Below the pieces are notes generated by a model, which did no database searches, was not told the origin of the DNA, and saw only the letters and a program-made list of their open reading frames with translations. This document shows, in pieces, positions 43,694 to 52,184 of a stretch of DNA of 64,000 nucleotides. The DNA is from Lentisphaerota bacterium. GTDB taxonomy: Bacteria > Verrucomicrobiota > Lentisphaeria > Victivallales > Victivallaceae. Location of the stretch: positions 1 to 64,000 of the forward strand of contig SUWH01000014.1 of NCBI GenBank assembly GCA_015061605.1, in the 5' to 3' direction. The translations under genes were made by a program, and so were the position numbers. Positions within the stretch are counted from its first letter, which is position 1, and each line of letters begins with the position of its first letter.

Positions 43694-44338
43694 TCAAAAG
43701 AATCCGGCTTCACGCAAGGTATCCATAGTGATGCAGGAAGGCTTCTTTGCCATTGCGGCAAATTCCATCTGCCGGATGACATAACGGCCGATGATATCGA
43801 ATTCAACATTGATGAGAGTGCCGGCTTTTCTGGAAGCAAGCGCAGTTTCAGAAAGAGTCACCGGGATGAGACGGACACCGAAAAAATCTTTTTCCGCTTC
43901 GACAACAGTAAGTGAAACACCATCCAATGCTACGCTGCCTTTTTCAACGACCAATGGAAAATCGTTTTCTTCCAGAGCGACCAGAAGTTCCACATCACCG
44001 TCAGGCAGATGTTTGAGTTCCAACACCTGCGAACAGCAATCGACGTGTCCCTGCACGATGTGACCGCCCATCCGGGCTCCGGCACACATGGCACGTTCCA
44101 GATTGACCTTGGCGCCAACGGGTATTTTACCGAGATTGGTACGGCGCAAGGTTTCTTCCAGAGTATGAAAAACCAGTTCGCCGTCGGGTAGAACCTTTTC
44201 CAGAGTGAGACAGCAGCCATTCACGGCGATACTTTCACCATAGACCGGATCATCCCATTTTTTTCCGGGAGAAACGACCACCTTATTGCCGCTGCGCTGA
44301 CGCAGCGTTCCGACAGATTCAACAAGACCGGTAAACAT
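43694..44338 (-). CDS. ribE: Riboflavin synthase
   Basis: The 214-aa alpha-type riboflavin synthase has the diagnostic MFTGLVESVG start and two lumazine-binding repeats. The first has GESIAVNGCCLTL and the second has GSVALDGVSLTVV; GGHIVQGHVD lies between them. It dismutates two 6,7-dimethyl-8-ribityllumazine molecules to riboflavin. It follows ribD by 6 bases, and ribH lies three genes upstream, so the operon covers the middle and end of riboflavin synthesis. A ribBA gene is not in the window. Confidence 0.96.
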   Translation of the reverse strand: MFTGLVESVGTLRQRSGNKVVVSPGKKWDDPVYGESIAVNGCCLTLEKVLPDGELVFHTLEETLRRTNLGKIPVGAKVNLERAMCAGARMGGHIVQGHVDCCSQVLELKHLPDGDVELLVALEENDFPLVVEKGSVALDGVSLTVVEAEKDFFGVRLIPVTLSETALASRKAGTLINVEFDIIGRYVIRQMEFAAMAKKPSCITMDTLREAGFF

Positions 44339-44344
44339 GATTTT

Positions 44345-45370
44345 CTACGCCTTCAAATATCCGCAGACAGCGATATCATCGCCGTACTGTTTGATTTCCA
44401 TATTTTTCAACATCAACGCCTGACTCATAAGTTCCGGAGCCAATCCGCCAACGACCGGACGCCCGTGACCTCCGAGCAGTTTAGGCGCGATATGAAATTC
44501 AACATAATCGACCACTCCGGCACGGAGCGCGCTTCCGGCAAGCTCTCCGCCGCCTTCAAGCAGAATGGCGGTCATCTTGCGTTCTCCCAGTTCCAGCAGG
44601 AAACTTTCCCACTTTTCCGGAGTGGACAAATCGGCGGCGATGGCGTTACCATCCGGAAAAAATTCATTCAGTTCAGCTTCAGAAAACTTTGAACTTGCAA
44701 CCACCCGCAACGGCTGACGTTCCCAGCTTTCCGGTTCGCGTACTGTCAACTGCGGATGATCGATGCGGACGGTGTTTGCTCCGACAACAACCGCATCACA
44801 CAAACGGCGCAACTGCTGCACCCGCTTGCGGGCGACAGTTCCCGTCACCCATTTGGAATCCCCGGTAGAGGTAGCGATATTACCGTCCAAAGTCATTGCC
44901 ATTTTCAATATGACCAACGGTTTTCCGGTGGTGACCCAGCAGAAAAAGGGATGGTTCAATTCACTGCAGGCGGAACTTTCGACACCGTATTCGACTTCGA
45001 TACCGTGGTTGCGCAAAATTTCCACCGCTTTGCCATTATGTTTGGGATTGGGATCCAGCGAACCGATCACCACCCGGGCAAGTTTGTTGGCGATGATCGC
45101 TTCGGTACAAGGTGGTGTCCTGCCGTAAGTCGAACACGGTTCGAGGGTGACATAGATCGTCGCCCCTGCCGGATCGATATTCTTGCATTTGACATCATTG
45201 AGCGCATTGATTTCGGCATGAGCTTCTCCGGCTTTGCGGTGGAATCCCCTGCCGATGATCTTGCCGTCTTTGACGATGACCGCACCGACCATGGGATTGG
45301 GATTGGTCAATCCCCACCCCATTTGAGCAAGCGCCAGAGCTTCCAGCATAAATTCGCGGTCAGTGGTCAT
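44345..45370 (-). CDS. ribD: Riboflavin biosynthesis deaminase/reductase RibD
   Basis: The 341-aa bifunctional enzyme has an N-terminal cytidine-deaminase-like zinc domain (GEAHAEINAL and PCSTYGRTPPCTEA) and a C-terminal reductase domain of the dihydrofolate-reductase fold (KMAMTLDGNIATSTGDSKWVTG, ILLEGGGELAGSAL). It performs the second and third steps of riboflavin synthesis. A GAGGAG site fixes the start. It is 6 bases after ftsY, with which it is not functionally related. Confidence 0.96.
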   Translation of the reverse strand: MTTDREFMLEALALAQMGWGLTNPNPMVGAVIVKDGKIIGRGFHRKAGEAHAEINALNDVKCKNIDPAGATIYVTLEPCSTYGRTPPCTEAIIANKLARVVIGSLDPNPKHNGKAVEILRNHGIEVEYGVESSACSELNHPFFCWVTTGKPLVILKMAMTLDGNIATSTGDSKWVTGTVARKRVQQLRRLCDAVVVGANTVRIDHPQLTVREPESWERQPLRVVASSKFSEAELNEFFPDGNAIAADLSTPEKWESFLLELGERKMTAILLEGGGELAGSALRAGVVDYVEFHIAPKLLGGHGRPVVGGLAPELMSQALMLKNMEIKQYGDDIAVCGYLKA

Positions 45371-45376
45371 GATCCA

Positions 45377-46300
45377 TCACTCCTCTATACCAAACAGTGC
45401 ATCGGCGTAATATTCCGGATCAAACTCCTGAAGATCTTCCGGGCTTTCTCCAAGTCCGATGTAAAAGAGCGGCAAATCAAATTCCCGGTGCAGAGCAACC
45501 GCCATACCGCCGCGGCCGGTTCCGTCAAGTTTGGTCACGACCAGACCGGTGACTCCGGCGCACTTGCTGAACTCTCTTGCCTGGGAAACCACATTTGATC
45601 CCAGACTTGAATCGACGGTGAGCCATACTTCGTGCGGAGCGCCCGGATAGGCTTTATTCACCGAACGGCGGATCTTTTCCAGTTCCGCCATCAAATTCGC
45701 CTGATTGTGCTGACGTCCGGCGGTATCAATAAGAAGATAATCCGCTTCCCGCGCCAATGCGGCGCTGGCGGCGTCAAAAGCAACACTGGCAGGATCGGCA
45801 CCGTGTTTGGAAGAAACGACCTGCGTATTGGTGCGTTCCCCCCACAATTGCAGCTGTTCAACAGCGGCGGCACGGAAAGTATCACAGGCAGCGAGGATAA
45901 CCTTTTTGCCCTGTTTTTTCAAATTCGCCGCCATCTTACCAATGGTGGTGGTTTTGCCGCTGCCGTTGACACCGACCATGAGGATGACCACGGGACCGCC
46001 GTTTTCAGGACGGTTGATTTCGCGCTGACCGTTTTTCAATATTTCAGCGACCATTTTGCGGGCGCATTTGACCAGATCGGCATCGGTGGCAATAGCTCCG
46101 CGCTCGTACTGTTCACGCAGTTCGTTAGTGATCTGCATTGCCGCCGGAACGCCGAAATCGGCAGAAACCAGCATCGCCTCCAAGTCGTCAAAGCTCTCTT
46201 TACCCTGAATTTTCACTCCGGAAAAGACCGACTTGACGACCCGTGAAATTTTGGTCGCGCTCTTTTCCAGTCCGCGTTTAAAAATGGAAAAAATAGACAT
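45377..46300 (-). CDS. ftsY: SRP receptor GTPase FtsY
   Basis: A 307-aa signal-recognition-particle receptor consisting only of the NG domain. It shows G1 GVNGSGKTTTIGK, ACDTFRAAAVEQL, DTAGR, TKLDGTGRGG and GLGESPEDLQEFDPEYY. The acidic A domain of the Escherichia coli protein is missing, as in many bacteria. It receives SRP-bound ribosomes at the inner membrane. I use ATG 46300; a TTG three bases upstream is also in frame. ffh is not in the window. It sits between nusB and ribD. Confidence 0.96.
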   Translation of the reverse strand: MSIFSIFKRGLEKSATKISRVVKSVFSGVKIQGKESFDDLEAMLVSADFGVPAAMQITNELREQYERGAIATDADLVKCARKMVAEILKNGQREINRPENGGPVVILMVGVNGSGKTTTIGKMAANLKKQGKKVILAACDTFRAAAVEQLQLWGERTNTQVVSSKHGADPASVAFDAASAALAREADYLLIDTAGRQHNQANLMAELEKIRRSVNKAYPGAPHEVWLTVDSSLGSNVVSQAREFSKCAGVTGLVVTKLDGTGRGGMAVALHREFDLPLFYIGLGESPEDLQEFDPEYYADALFGIEE

Positions 46301-46312
46301 CAATCATCCAGA

Positions 46313-46804
46313 TCATTTCTTATCAGCGGCGGAAAATTCGCGATTTTTGATCGCATTCAACACACCGTTGATAAAGTTACCGGCTTCCACTCCGGAAAAA
46401 TCCCGGGCGATCTCCACCGCTTCGTCAATACTTACAATGACTGGCACATCCTCAAATGAACGCATTTCGGCAACTGCCACGCGCATGATATTGCGGTCGA
46501 CATGGGACAAACGTTCCCATGCCCAGTTTTCGCAATACCGGATAATGATCTCATCAATGGCTTCACGTTCAAGCGTCACACTCTCGTAAAGTTTACGGGC
46601 ATACTCTTCGGCGCGGCGGGCCTGACGGTTGTCTTTCATTTGAAATTCATCTCTGGCAGTTTCCAGAAACTCTTCAAATTTAGCGATCCCCGGAACTTCT
46701 TCCTGCAATTCACAGCTGAAAAGAAATTCCATTGCAAGCTCCCGACCAAGCCGCTTGGAGTGCATCGGTACACTGTTTTCAACTTCCCCGGAAAACTCAC
46801 TCAT
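46313..46804 (-). CDS. nusB: Transcription antitermination factor NusB
   Basis: The 163-aa helical protein has the NusB pattern: RLGRELAMEFLFSCELQ at the N-terminus, IIRYCENWAWERLSHVDRNIMRVAVAEM and a C-terminal VIVSIDEAVEIARDFSG...FINGVLNAI. It binds boxA RNA with NusE (S10) to support rRNA antitermination. Its start overlaps the ribH stop (ATGA). The ribH-nusB pairing is one of the commonest gene neighbourhoods in bacteria. Confidence 0.95.
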   Translation of the reverse strand: MSEFSGEVENSVPMHSKRLGRELAMEFLFSCELQEEVPGIAKFEEFLETARDEFQMKDNRQARRAEEYARKLYESVTLEREAIDEIIIRYCENWAWERLSHVDRNIMRVAVAEMRSFEDVPVIVSIDEAVEIARDFSGVEAGNFINGVLNAIKNREFSAADKK

Positions 46805-47286
46805 TTTTTCATCACCCGGACGAGATTTGCCATTTCAATCGCCGCAAGAGCCGCATCGACACCTTTGTTGCCGGCTTTGGTTCCGCTGCGTTCAATAGCC
46901 TGTTCCAGATTATCGGCGGTGATCATGCCGTAGGTGACAGGAACGCCGCTTTCCAGACTGATCTGCGCCAGACCTTTGGCGACTTCGGAGTTGATGTAGG
47001 AAGCGTGGGGAGTGGCGCCTTGAATAACGACCCCCAACGCCATGACCGCATCAAATCCGCCTTTCTGAACCATCTGCTTGACCGCAAACGGAATTTCGTA
47101 GGAACCGGGAACGTAAGCCACGGAAACATCATCAGCATTGCCGCCGTGACGGACGATGGCATCAACGGCTCCGGAGAGCAGACGGCTGACGAAGAAATCA
47201 TTGAAACGGCCGCAAACGATACCGAATTTCAAACCTTTGGCATCAAGAGTACCTTCATAAACAGTACCGGCATTTTTATTAAGCAT
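46801..47286 (-). CDS. ribH: Lumazine synthase RibH
   Basis: The 161-aa 6,7-dimethyl-8-ribityllumazine synthase has the family motifs FGIVCGRFNDFFVSRLLSGA, YVPGSYEIPFAVKQM and GVVIQGATPHASYI, with the catalytic His in the last. It condenses the ribityl-diaminouracil with a four-carbon ketone phosphate and forms a capsid-like oligomer. It starts 17 bases after pheT and overlaps nusB by 4 bases. Confidence 0.97.
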   Translation of the reverse strand: MLNKNAGTVYEGTLDAKGLKFGIVCGRFNDFFVSRLLSGAVDAIVRHGGNADDVSVAYVPGSYEIPFAVKQMVQKGGFDAVMALGVVIQGATPHASYINSEVAKGLAQISLESGVPVTYGMITADNLEQAIERSGTKAGNKGVDAALAAIEMANLVRVMKK

Positions 47287-47303
47287 AATAAAATCTCCTT
47301 AAT

Positions 47304-49709
47304 TTATCTCAATTCAACATTCAGTTCCGCTGCCAGACGGCTGCGCACCTTGTCCATTGCCGCATTGACTTCGGTGTCGGTCAGAGTGCGTTCTTTGTTG
47401 CGGAAGTTCAAACTGTAAGCCATGCTCTTTTTGCCCTGGGCTTTGAGAGCATCATCGACAAAGATGTCGAACAAACGGACCGATTCCAGATTTGCGACTT
47501 TGCAGCGGCGCAGGAAATCCAGCACCGTACCGGATTCCAGTTCCGCCGGGGCGACGAAAGCGATGTCGCGGGCGGTACCGGGATACTGGGGCAGCTCTTT
47601 GTAACTCTTGGAAGAGTGTTCGGCAGCCGCCAGCAGTTTGGCGAAGTCGATCTGGGCGAAAAAGACCGGGGCGGCATTGCGCCATTTTGCAGAATATTCC
47701 GGAGCAAGTTCCCCGAAAAAGCCGGCAGTTTTGCCTTCGAGCTGAAGTTCCATCACACACTTTTCGGCAAATCTGCCGTCATTATTTTCCGGGACTACCA
47801 GACGGTAGTTACGGATATTGAGCCGTTCGAGCAGAACTTCTACTTCACCTTTGATGTCGTAGAAGTCATAGTCGGCTTCACCTTCGGCGGAGAAGCGTTC
47901 CGGATGACGGCGGCCGGTAAGCAGCATCAGAAGTTCATAGCGTTCTTCAGGATACTTTGCCGGATTTTTGCAGAATGCCTTATCCAGTTCAAAGAGCTTC
48001 ATATCGCGGTTGCCGCGCGCCAGATTACGTCCGACAGTGGCAACCATTTCGCCGAACAATCCGGGACGCATCCACGCACTGTCCGGGCTGAGCGGGTTGG
48101 ACAATTCGATAAGATCATCTTTGGTAAAACGTTTGTCAGCCAGAGCAGAAGCAGTACTGACGATACTGTAATGGATACATTCATAATAGCCCATGCCGAT
48201 GATGCAGTCGCGGATCTTGCGGACTGGGGTGTAGACATCTTCACTGCTTGAGTGGCAGAATTTGCCCTGCACCGGGATCGCCGGGATCTTGTCCAATCCG
48301 TCGATACGGGCGACCTCTTCAGCGAGGTCGGCCTCGCGGGTAAGATCAAGCCGGAACAACGGACAGATGACTTTGCAGCTTTCGGAAGTGATATCTTCAA
48401 CGGTCAGGCGCAGACCTTTGAGAATCTCCACGATGCGTTCATTGGTGACAGTCGTACCGATAAGGGCGCGGATCCTGTCAAAGCGGCAGAGGATGACCGG
48501 TTCCGCCGGACGGACGCCTTTGACTTCCATCGCGGCACATGCGATCTCCCCTCCGGCGGTCGCCAGAATAAGCTGGCAGGCGCGGATGGATGCCAATTCA
48601 GCCATGTCGAAGTCAACTCCGCGCTCGTAGCGGTAACTGGCATCGGTGGAAATACCCAACGCGCGGCTGGTGGTGCGGATGTGGGAAGATTTGAAAACGG
48701 CACTTTCCAACAATATTTCGGTAGTGGCTTCAGTGACACCGGAATTTTCTCCGCCCATGACACCGGCAAGTGCCATCGGTTTTGCCGCATCGGCGATAAC
48801 GAAGTGGTCATTGGTCAATTCAACAACTTTGCCGTCCAGCAGAGTGATTTTTTCTCCGGCTTTGGCGCGGCGGGCGACCACCCGTTTACCGGCGAGGGTA
48901 TTGCGGTCAAAAGCATGCAGCGGCTGACCGAGTTCCATCATCACAAAGTTGGTCACATCGACCACATTGTTGATGGAACGAAGACCGATGCTTTCCAAAC
49001 GTTCTTTGAGCCAGTCGGGACTGGGACCGATTTTGACATTTTTGATCACCCTGCCGATGTAACGCGGACAAAGTTCCAAATCTTCGACCGTGACCAGATC
49101 CGGAATGATTTCATTGCATTCCGGGATGGAGATCTCCGGAAGTTTGGCTTCACATTTGAGCTGGCAGGAAACATCCCGCGCCACGCCCCAGATGGAAAGG
49201 CAATCCGGACGGTTCGGAGTGATTTCCAGTTCGATTTGAGTATCGCCCGGATAGAGCGATTCGATGGGAGTACCAAGTTTCGTATCGGCGGGCAGGATCA
49301 TCAACCCGTCGTTGTTATCGGAAATACCCAGTTCCGCTTCGCTGCACATCATGCCGAAAGATTCGACGCCGCGCAGTTTGGAGCGTTTGATTTTGAATTC
49401 GCCTTCGGGGGTGCTGAAAACCGTACCGATTTCAGCCAGCGGCACGATGCATCCGGCATCACAGTTAGGTGCACCGCAGACGATCTGCAGCTCTTCACTG
49501 CCGTTGGTAACTCTGCACACCGAAAGGTGATCGCTGCCCGGATGGGGGTTGCGTTCCAGAATTTTCGCGGCGACCACACCGGCAGGAACGGTAGATTTCT
49601 TTTCAACATGTTCGACTTCGATACCGGCCATGGTAAGTTTGTCGCACAAAGTCTTATCGTCGCAATCAAGTGCAACGTAATCAGCCAGCCATTTGCGTGA
49701 AATATCCAT
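47304..49709 (-). CDS. pheT: Phenylalanyl-tRNA synthetase beta subunit
   Basis: The 801-aa beta chain has the tRNA-binding EMAP-like domain (residues about 40-155), the B3/B4 editing region, B5 and the C-terminal ferredoxin-fold anticodon-binding domain (KELPQYPGTARDIAFV). The length is normal for the long bacterial form. With PheS it forms the alpha2beta2 enzyme that charges tRNA-Phe and edits mischarged tyrosine. A GAGGAG site precedes the ATG, 16 bases after pheS. Confidence 0.97.
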   Translation of the reverse strand: MDISRKWLADYVALDCDDKTLCDKLTMAGIEVEHVEKKSTVPAGVVAAKILERNPHPGSDHLSVCRVTNGSEELQIVCGAPNCDAGCIVPLAEIGTVFSTPEGEFKIKRSKLRGVESFGMMCSEAELGISDNNDGLMILPADTKLGTPIESLYPGDTQIELEITPNRPDCLSIWGVARDVSCQLKCEAKLPEISIPECNEIIPDLVTVEDLELCPRYIGRVIKNVKIGPSPDWLKERLESIGLRSINNVVDVTNFVMMELGQPLHAFDRNTLAGKRVVARRAKAGEKITLLDGKVVELTNDHFVIADAAKPMALAGVMGGENSGVTEATTEILLESAVFKSSHIRTTSRALGISTDASYRYERGVDFDMAELASIRACQLILATAGGEIACAAMEVKGVRPAEPVILCRFDRIRALIGTTVTNERIVEILKGLRLTVEDITSESCKVICPLFRLDLTREADLAEEVARIDGLDKIPAIPVQGKFCHSSSEDVYTPVRKIRDCIIGMGYYECIHYSIVSTASALADKRFTKDDLIELSNPLSPDSAWMRPGLFGEMVATVGRNLARGNRDMKLFELDKAFCKNPAKYPEERYELLMLLTGRRHPERFSAEGEADYDFYDIKGEVEVLLERLNIRNYRLVVPENNDGRFAEKCVMELQLEGKTAGFFGELAPEYSAKWRNAAPVFFAQIDFAKLLAAAEHSSKSYKELPQYPGTARDIAFVAPAELESGTVLDFLRRCKVANLESVRLFDIFVDDALKAQGKKSMAYSLNFRNKERTLTDTEVNAAMDKVRSRLAAELNVELR

Positions 49710-49725
49710 TATTCACTCCTCTTGC

Positions 49726-50742
49726 TCAAAATTGTCCCAGAAAACGGACATCGTTATCGTACAGGAAACGCAGATCGGGAATGTGATAACGCAGCATCGC
49801 CAGACGTTCCAGTCCCAGACCGAAAGCGTAACCGCTCCAGATTTCCGGATCGATACCGACATTTTTCAACACATTGGGATCGACCATACCGGCACCGGCG
49901 ATCTCGATCCATCCGGACTGCTTGCAGACATTGCATCCCTTGCCGCCGCAGACCACACAGGAGAAATCGTATTCAACGCTGGGCTCGGTAAAGGGGAAGA
50001 AGTGGGGACGCAGACGGATCTTGACATCTTTGCCGAACATCTCCCAGGCAAAATTCTGCAAAACGCTTTTCAAATCCGCCATGGAAACATTGCGGTCGAT
50101 ATAAAGACCTTCGATCTGGTGGAAGTTCATACCGTGAGTGGCATCCGGCGTATCGCGGCGGAAAACCCGGCCGGGAGCAACGATGCGCACCGGCAGTTCA
50201 TGCGTTTCCATAACGCGCACCTGAACCGGGCTGGTCTGGGAACGCAAAATGCGACCGTCGGGGAAATAAAAGGTATCCTTGGGATCACGTGAGGGGTGAT
50301 CGTCAGGGGTATTCAAGGCATCAAAGTTATGATAAATATCTTCGATCTCCGGACCGTCAACGGCGACAAAACCCATGCGGCCGAAAACTTCAACGCATTC
50401 GTCGGTGAGCTGGGTGATGGGGTGACGGTGACCGCATCCATTGCGGCGGCCGGGGAGAGTAAGGTCGAGTGCTTCGCTGTTTTTACCGGATTTTTTGCGC
50501 TGACTCAAAGCATCATTGAGCGCATCCTGGATTTTGCTGCGTCCGGTATTGAAAGCGCATCCGGTCTCCCGGCGTTCTTCCGGGGGCACAGAACCCATTT
50601 TTTTGGATAATTCGGGGAACAGTCCATTGCGCCCCAGATAGGCGATACGGACAGCTTCCAACTCTGCGCTGTCTGTTGCCGCAGCGATTTTTGCCACCGC
50701 CTCATCGGCGGCGCGATTCACGGCTTCAATGATTACGTTCAT
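49726..50742 (-). CDS. pheS: Phenylalanyl-tRNA synthetase alpha subunit
   Basis: The 338-aa catalytic subunit has an N-terminal coiled coil (residues 1-90) and class II motifs: motif 2 in a VFRRDTPDATHGMNFHQIEG stretch and motif 3 in GLGLERLAMLRY near the end. FTEPSVEYDFSC and the cysteine-bearing CGGKGCNVCKQSGWIEI loop are typical of bacterial PheS. It lies 143 bases after rplT, beyond a terminator-like hairpin that may attenuate pheST. Confidence 0.97.
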   Translation of the reverse strand: MNVIIEAVNRAADEAVAKIAAATDSAELEAVRIAYLGRNGLFPELSKKMGSVPPEERRETGCAFNTGRSKIQDALNDALSQRKKSGKNSEALDLTLPGRRNGCGHRHPITQLTDECVEVFGRMGFVAVDGPEIEDIYHNFDALNTPDDHPSRDPKDTFYFPDGRILRSQTSPVQVRVMETHELPVRIVAPGRVFRRDTPDATHGMNFHQIEGLYIDRNVSMADLKSVLQNFAWEMFGKDVKIRLRPHFFPFTEPSVEYDFSCVVCGGKGCNVCKQSGWIEIAGAGMVDPNVLKNVGIDPEIWSGYAFGLGLERLAMLRYHIPDLRFLYDNDVRFLGQF

Positions 50743-50820
50743 AAAATCTACCAGAATATGTTGTTAAAAAAATTATCTTCAAACTCCGGAAAACTCCGGA
50801 AAAAACTGTCGAAAAAACAA

Positions 50821-50864
50821 AAAGCAACCTGAAAACGGTGAAGTCCGTCTCTCAGGCTGCTTTT
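50821..50864 (-). terminator. Terminator/attenuator between rplT and pheS
   Basis: Read on the - strand, AGCAGCCTGA pairs with TCAGGTTGCT (one wobble), with ACGG/CCGT as an inner stem and a TTTTTGTTTTTT tail. It ends the infC-rpmI-rplT transcript and, if read-through is controlled, could attenuate pheST. I see no Phe-rich leader peptide within it. Confidence 0.8.
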
Positions 50865-50885
50865 ACGGTTTCAAGCTGTGCTTAA

Positions 50886-51236
50886 TCAGGCCTGGGTGAC
50901 TTTCTCCACCAGAGCCTTAAACTCAGCCGGCGCAGTGACCGCCAGATCAGCGAGGACCTTGCGGTTGAGGCCGATGTTGGCTTTCTTCAAGCCATTCATG
51001 AAGGTACTGTAATTGACGTTCAGCGCGCGGCAGGCGGCGTTGATACGGACGATCCACAGCTGACGGTACTGCTGTTTTTTCTGCTTGCGTCCGACATAAC
51101 TGTGGGACAGAGCTTTATCGACAGCATCATAAGCGGTACGGATGTTGCGGCTGGCGTTGCCGTAGAAACCTTTGGCGCGCTGAAGCACCATTTTACGGCG
51201 TTTGCGGGACGGAACAGCATAAGTTACACGTGACAT
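50886..51236 (-). CDS. rplT: Ribosomal protein L20
   Basis: The 116-aa protein is L20: [15 protein letters not shown] at the N-terminus, [20 protein letters not shown] and [19 protein letters not shown]. It is an early 23S rRNA-binding assembly protein and, in studied bacteria, the autoregulator of the rpmI-rplT unit. It follows rpmI by 21 bases, and the terminator at 50821-50864 lies just downstream. Confidence 0.98.
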   Translation of the reverse strand: MSRVTYAVPSRKRRKMVLQRAKGFYGNASRNIRTAYDAVDKALSHSYVGRKQKKQQYRQLWIVRINAACRALNVNYSTFMNGLKKANIGLNRKVLADLAVTAPAEFKALVEKVTQA

Positions 51237-51257
51237 AATTCCTCATCTCCTCTTCAA

Positions 51258-51458
51258 TTACAGACCATAGGGCAGCGCGGCTTTGATACGGCTGTTCTCG
51301 GCGGGAGAGACAGCTGCGTCATGACGCAGACGGCGTTTACGCTTGGCGTTTTTGCAGGTTTTGAGGTGACGGGCACCGGCTTTGTGGTGACGGAACTTAC
51401 CGGTTCCGGTCTGCTTGAGCCGCTTGGCGGCACACTTTCTTGTTTTAAGTTTCGGCAT
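51258..51458 (-). CDS. rpmI: Ribosomal protein L35
   Basis: The 66-aa basic protein is L35: MPKLKTRKCAAKRLKQTGTG at the start, then HHKAGARHLK and RKRRLRHDAAVS. It sits between infC and rplT in the usual order. The 119-base gap from infC can fold (CCGGT pairs with ACCGG; GTAGTGC occurs twice) and is where an L20-responsive leader would be expected. Confidence 0.97.
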   Translation of the reverse strand: MPKLKTRKCAAKRLKQTGTGKFRHHKAGARHLKTCKNAKRKRRLRHDAAVSPAENSRIKAALPYGL

Positions 51459-51577
51459 TGTTTACATCCTTTTTATTTGATGTTTTACGCCCCGCCGGTC
51501 AATGCACTACCGGGCGCGGCACTACTTTATTATATTTCAAAGGACACCGTGTCTCCGGCATTCTTCAAAAACCTTTC

Positions 51578-52087
51578 TCATTTCGGTGCAAAATTCACCG
51601 AGATATTACGACCGAGGAGCTTGGGCTTACCGTCGGCTTCCGCGTAAGCAGCGAGGTCGGCGGAGACCTTTTCCATAAGCTCAAAAGCCATATCCTGATG
51701 CGCCATCTCGCGACCGCGCAGAGCCAGGGTCACTTTGAGGCGGAACTTCTTCTGGATGAAGTCGATCGCCCGATTGATCTTGGTCTCATAATCGTGCTGG
51801 TCGATATTGATGTGAAACTTGACCTCTTTCAGTTTCTGAGCGATGGTGTTCTTGCGCTGTGCTTTCTGATTCTTTTTCTGCTCATAGAGCAGTTTGCCGA
51901 AATTCATGATCCGCACCACCGGCGGATTTGAAGTATCCGACACCAGAACAAGATCCTCACCGGCTTCCGCCGCCAGTTCTTTGGCACGGGCATAGGAAAC
52001 CACACCGAGCTGGGTTCCGTCGGCACCGATAAGGCGCACATCTTCCAACTGGATGCTCCGATCATTGGGTTTCAGCAGCTTTGCAAT
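51578..52087 (-). CDS. infC: Translation initiation factor IF-3 (ATT start)
   Basis: The 169-aa IF-3 has VRLIGADGTQLGVV and the NPPVVRIMNFGKLLYEQKK linker, then the C-terminal domain (EVKFHINIDQHDYETKINRA). The shortest open frame starts at a TTG at 52048, which would cut off the first conserved strand. An in-frame ATT at 52087 restores AKLLKPNDRSIQLEDVRLIG and has AAAGGAGGG eight bases upstream. AUU starts on infC are known in other bacteria and let IF-3 repress its own synthesis. The same control is likely here. Confidence 0.93.
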   Translation of the reverse strand: MAKLLKPNDRSIQLEDVRLIGADGTQLGVVSYARAKELAAEAGEDLVLVSDTSNPPVVRIMNFGKLLYEQKKNQKAQRKNTIAQKLKEVKFHINIDQHDYETKINRAIDFIQKKFRLKVTLALRGREMAHQDMAFELMEKVSADLAAYAEADGKPKLLGRNISVNFAPK

Positions 52088-52184
52088 AAGAACACCCTCC
52101 TTTCAAACGTCAATAAATCCGGTTTCTTTTTTGCAACATACAATGCACCGGAAAAACCATTTCCCGGCGCATTTATATAATATA

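Noticed and set aside
48252-49700. 482-codon open frame antisense to pheT
   Set aside because: Shadow of a strongly conserved gene; no ribosome-binding site and no family resemblance.
51459-51577. L20-type autoregulatory leader before rpmI
   Set aside because: The gap can fold and position fits, but the known pseudoknot pattern could not be matched by eye, so it is not listed as a feature.
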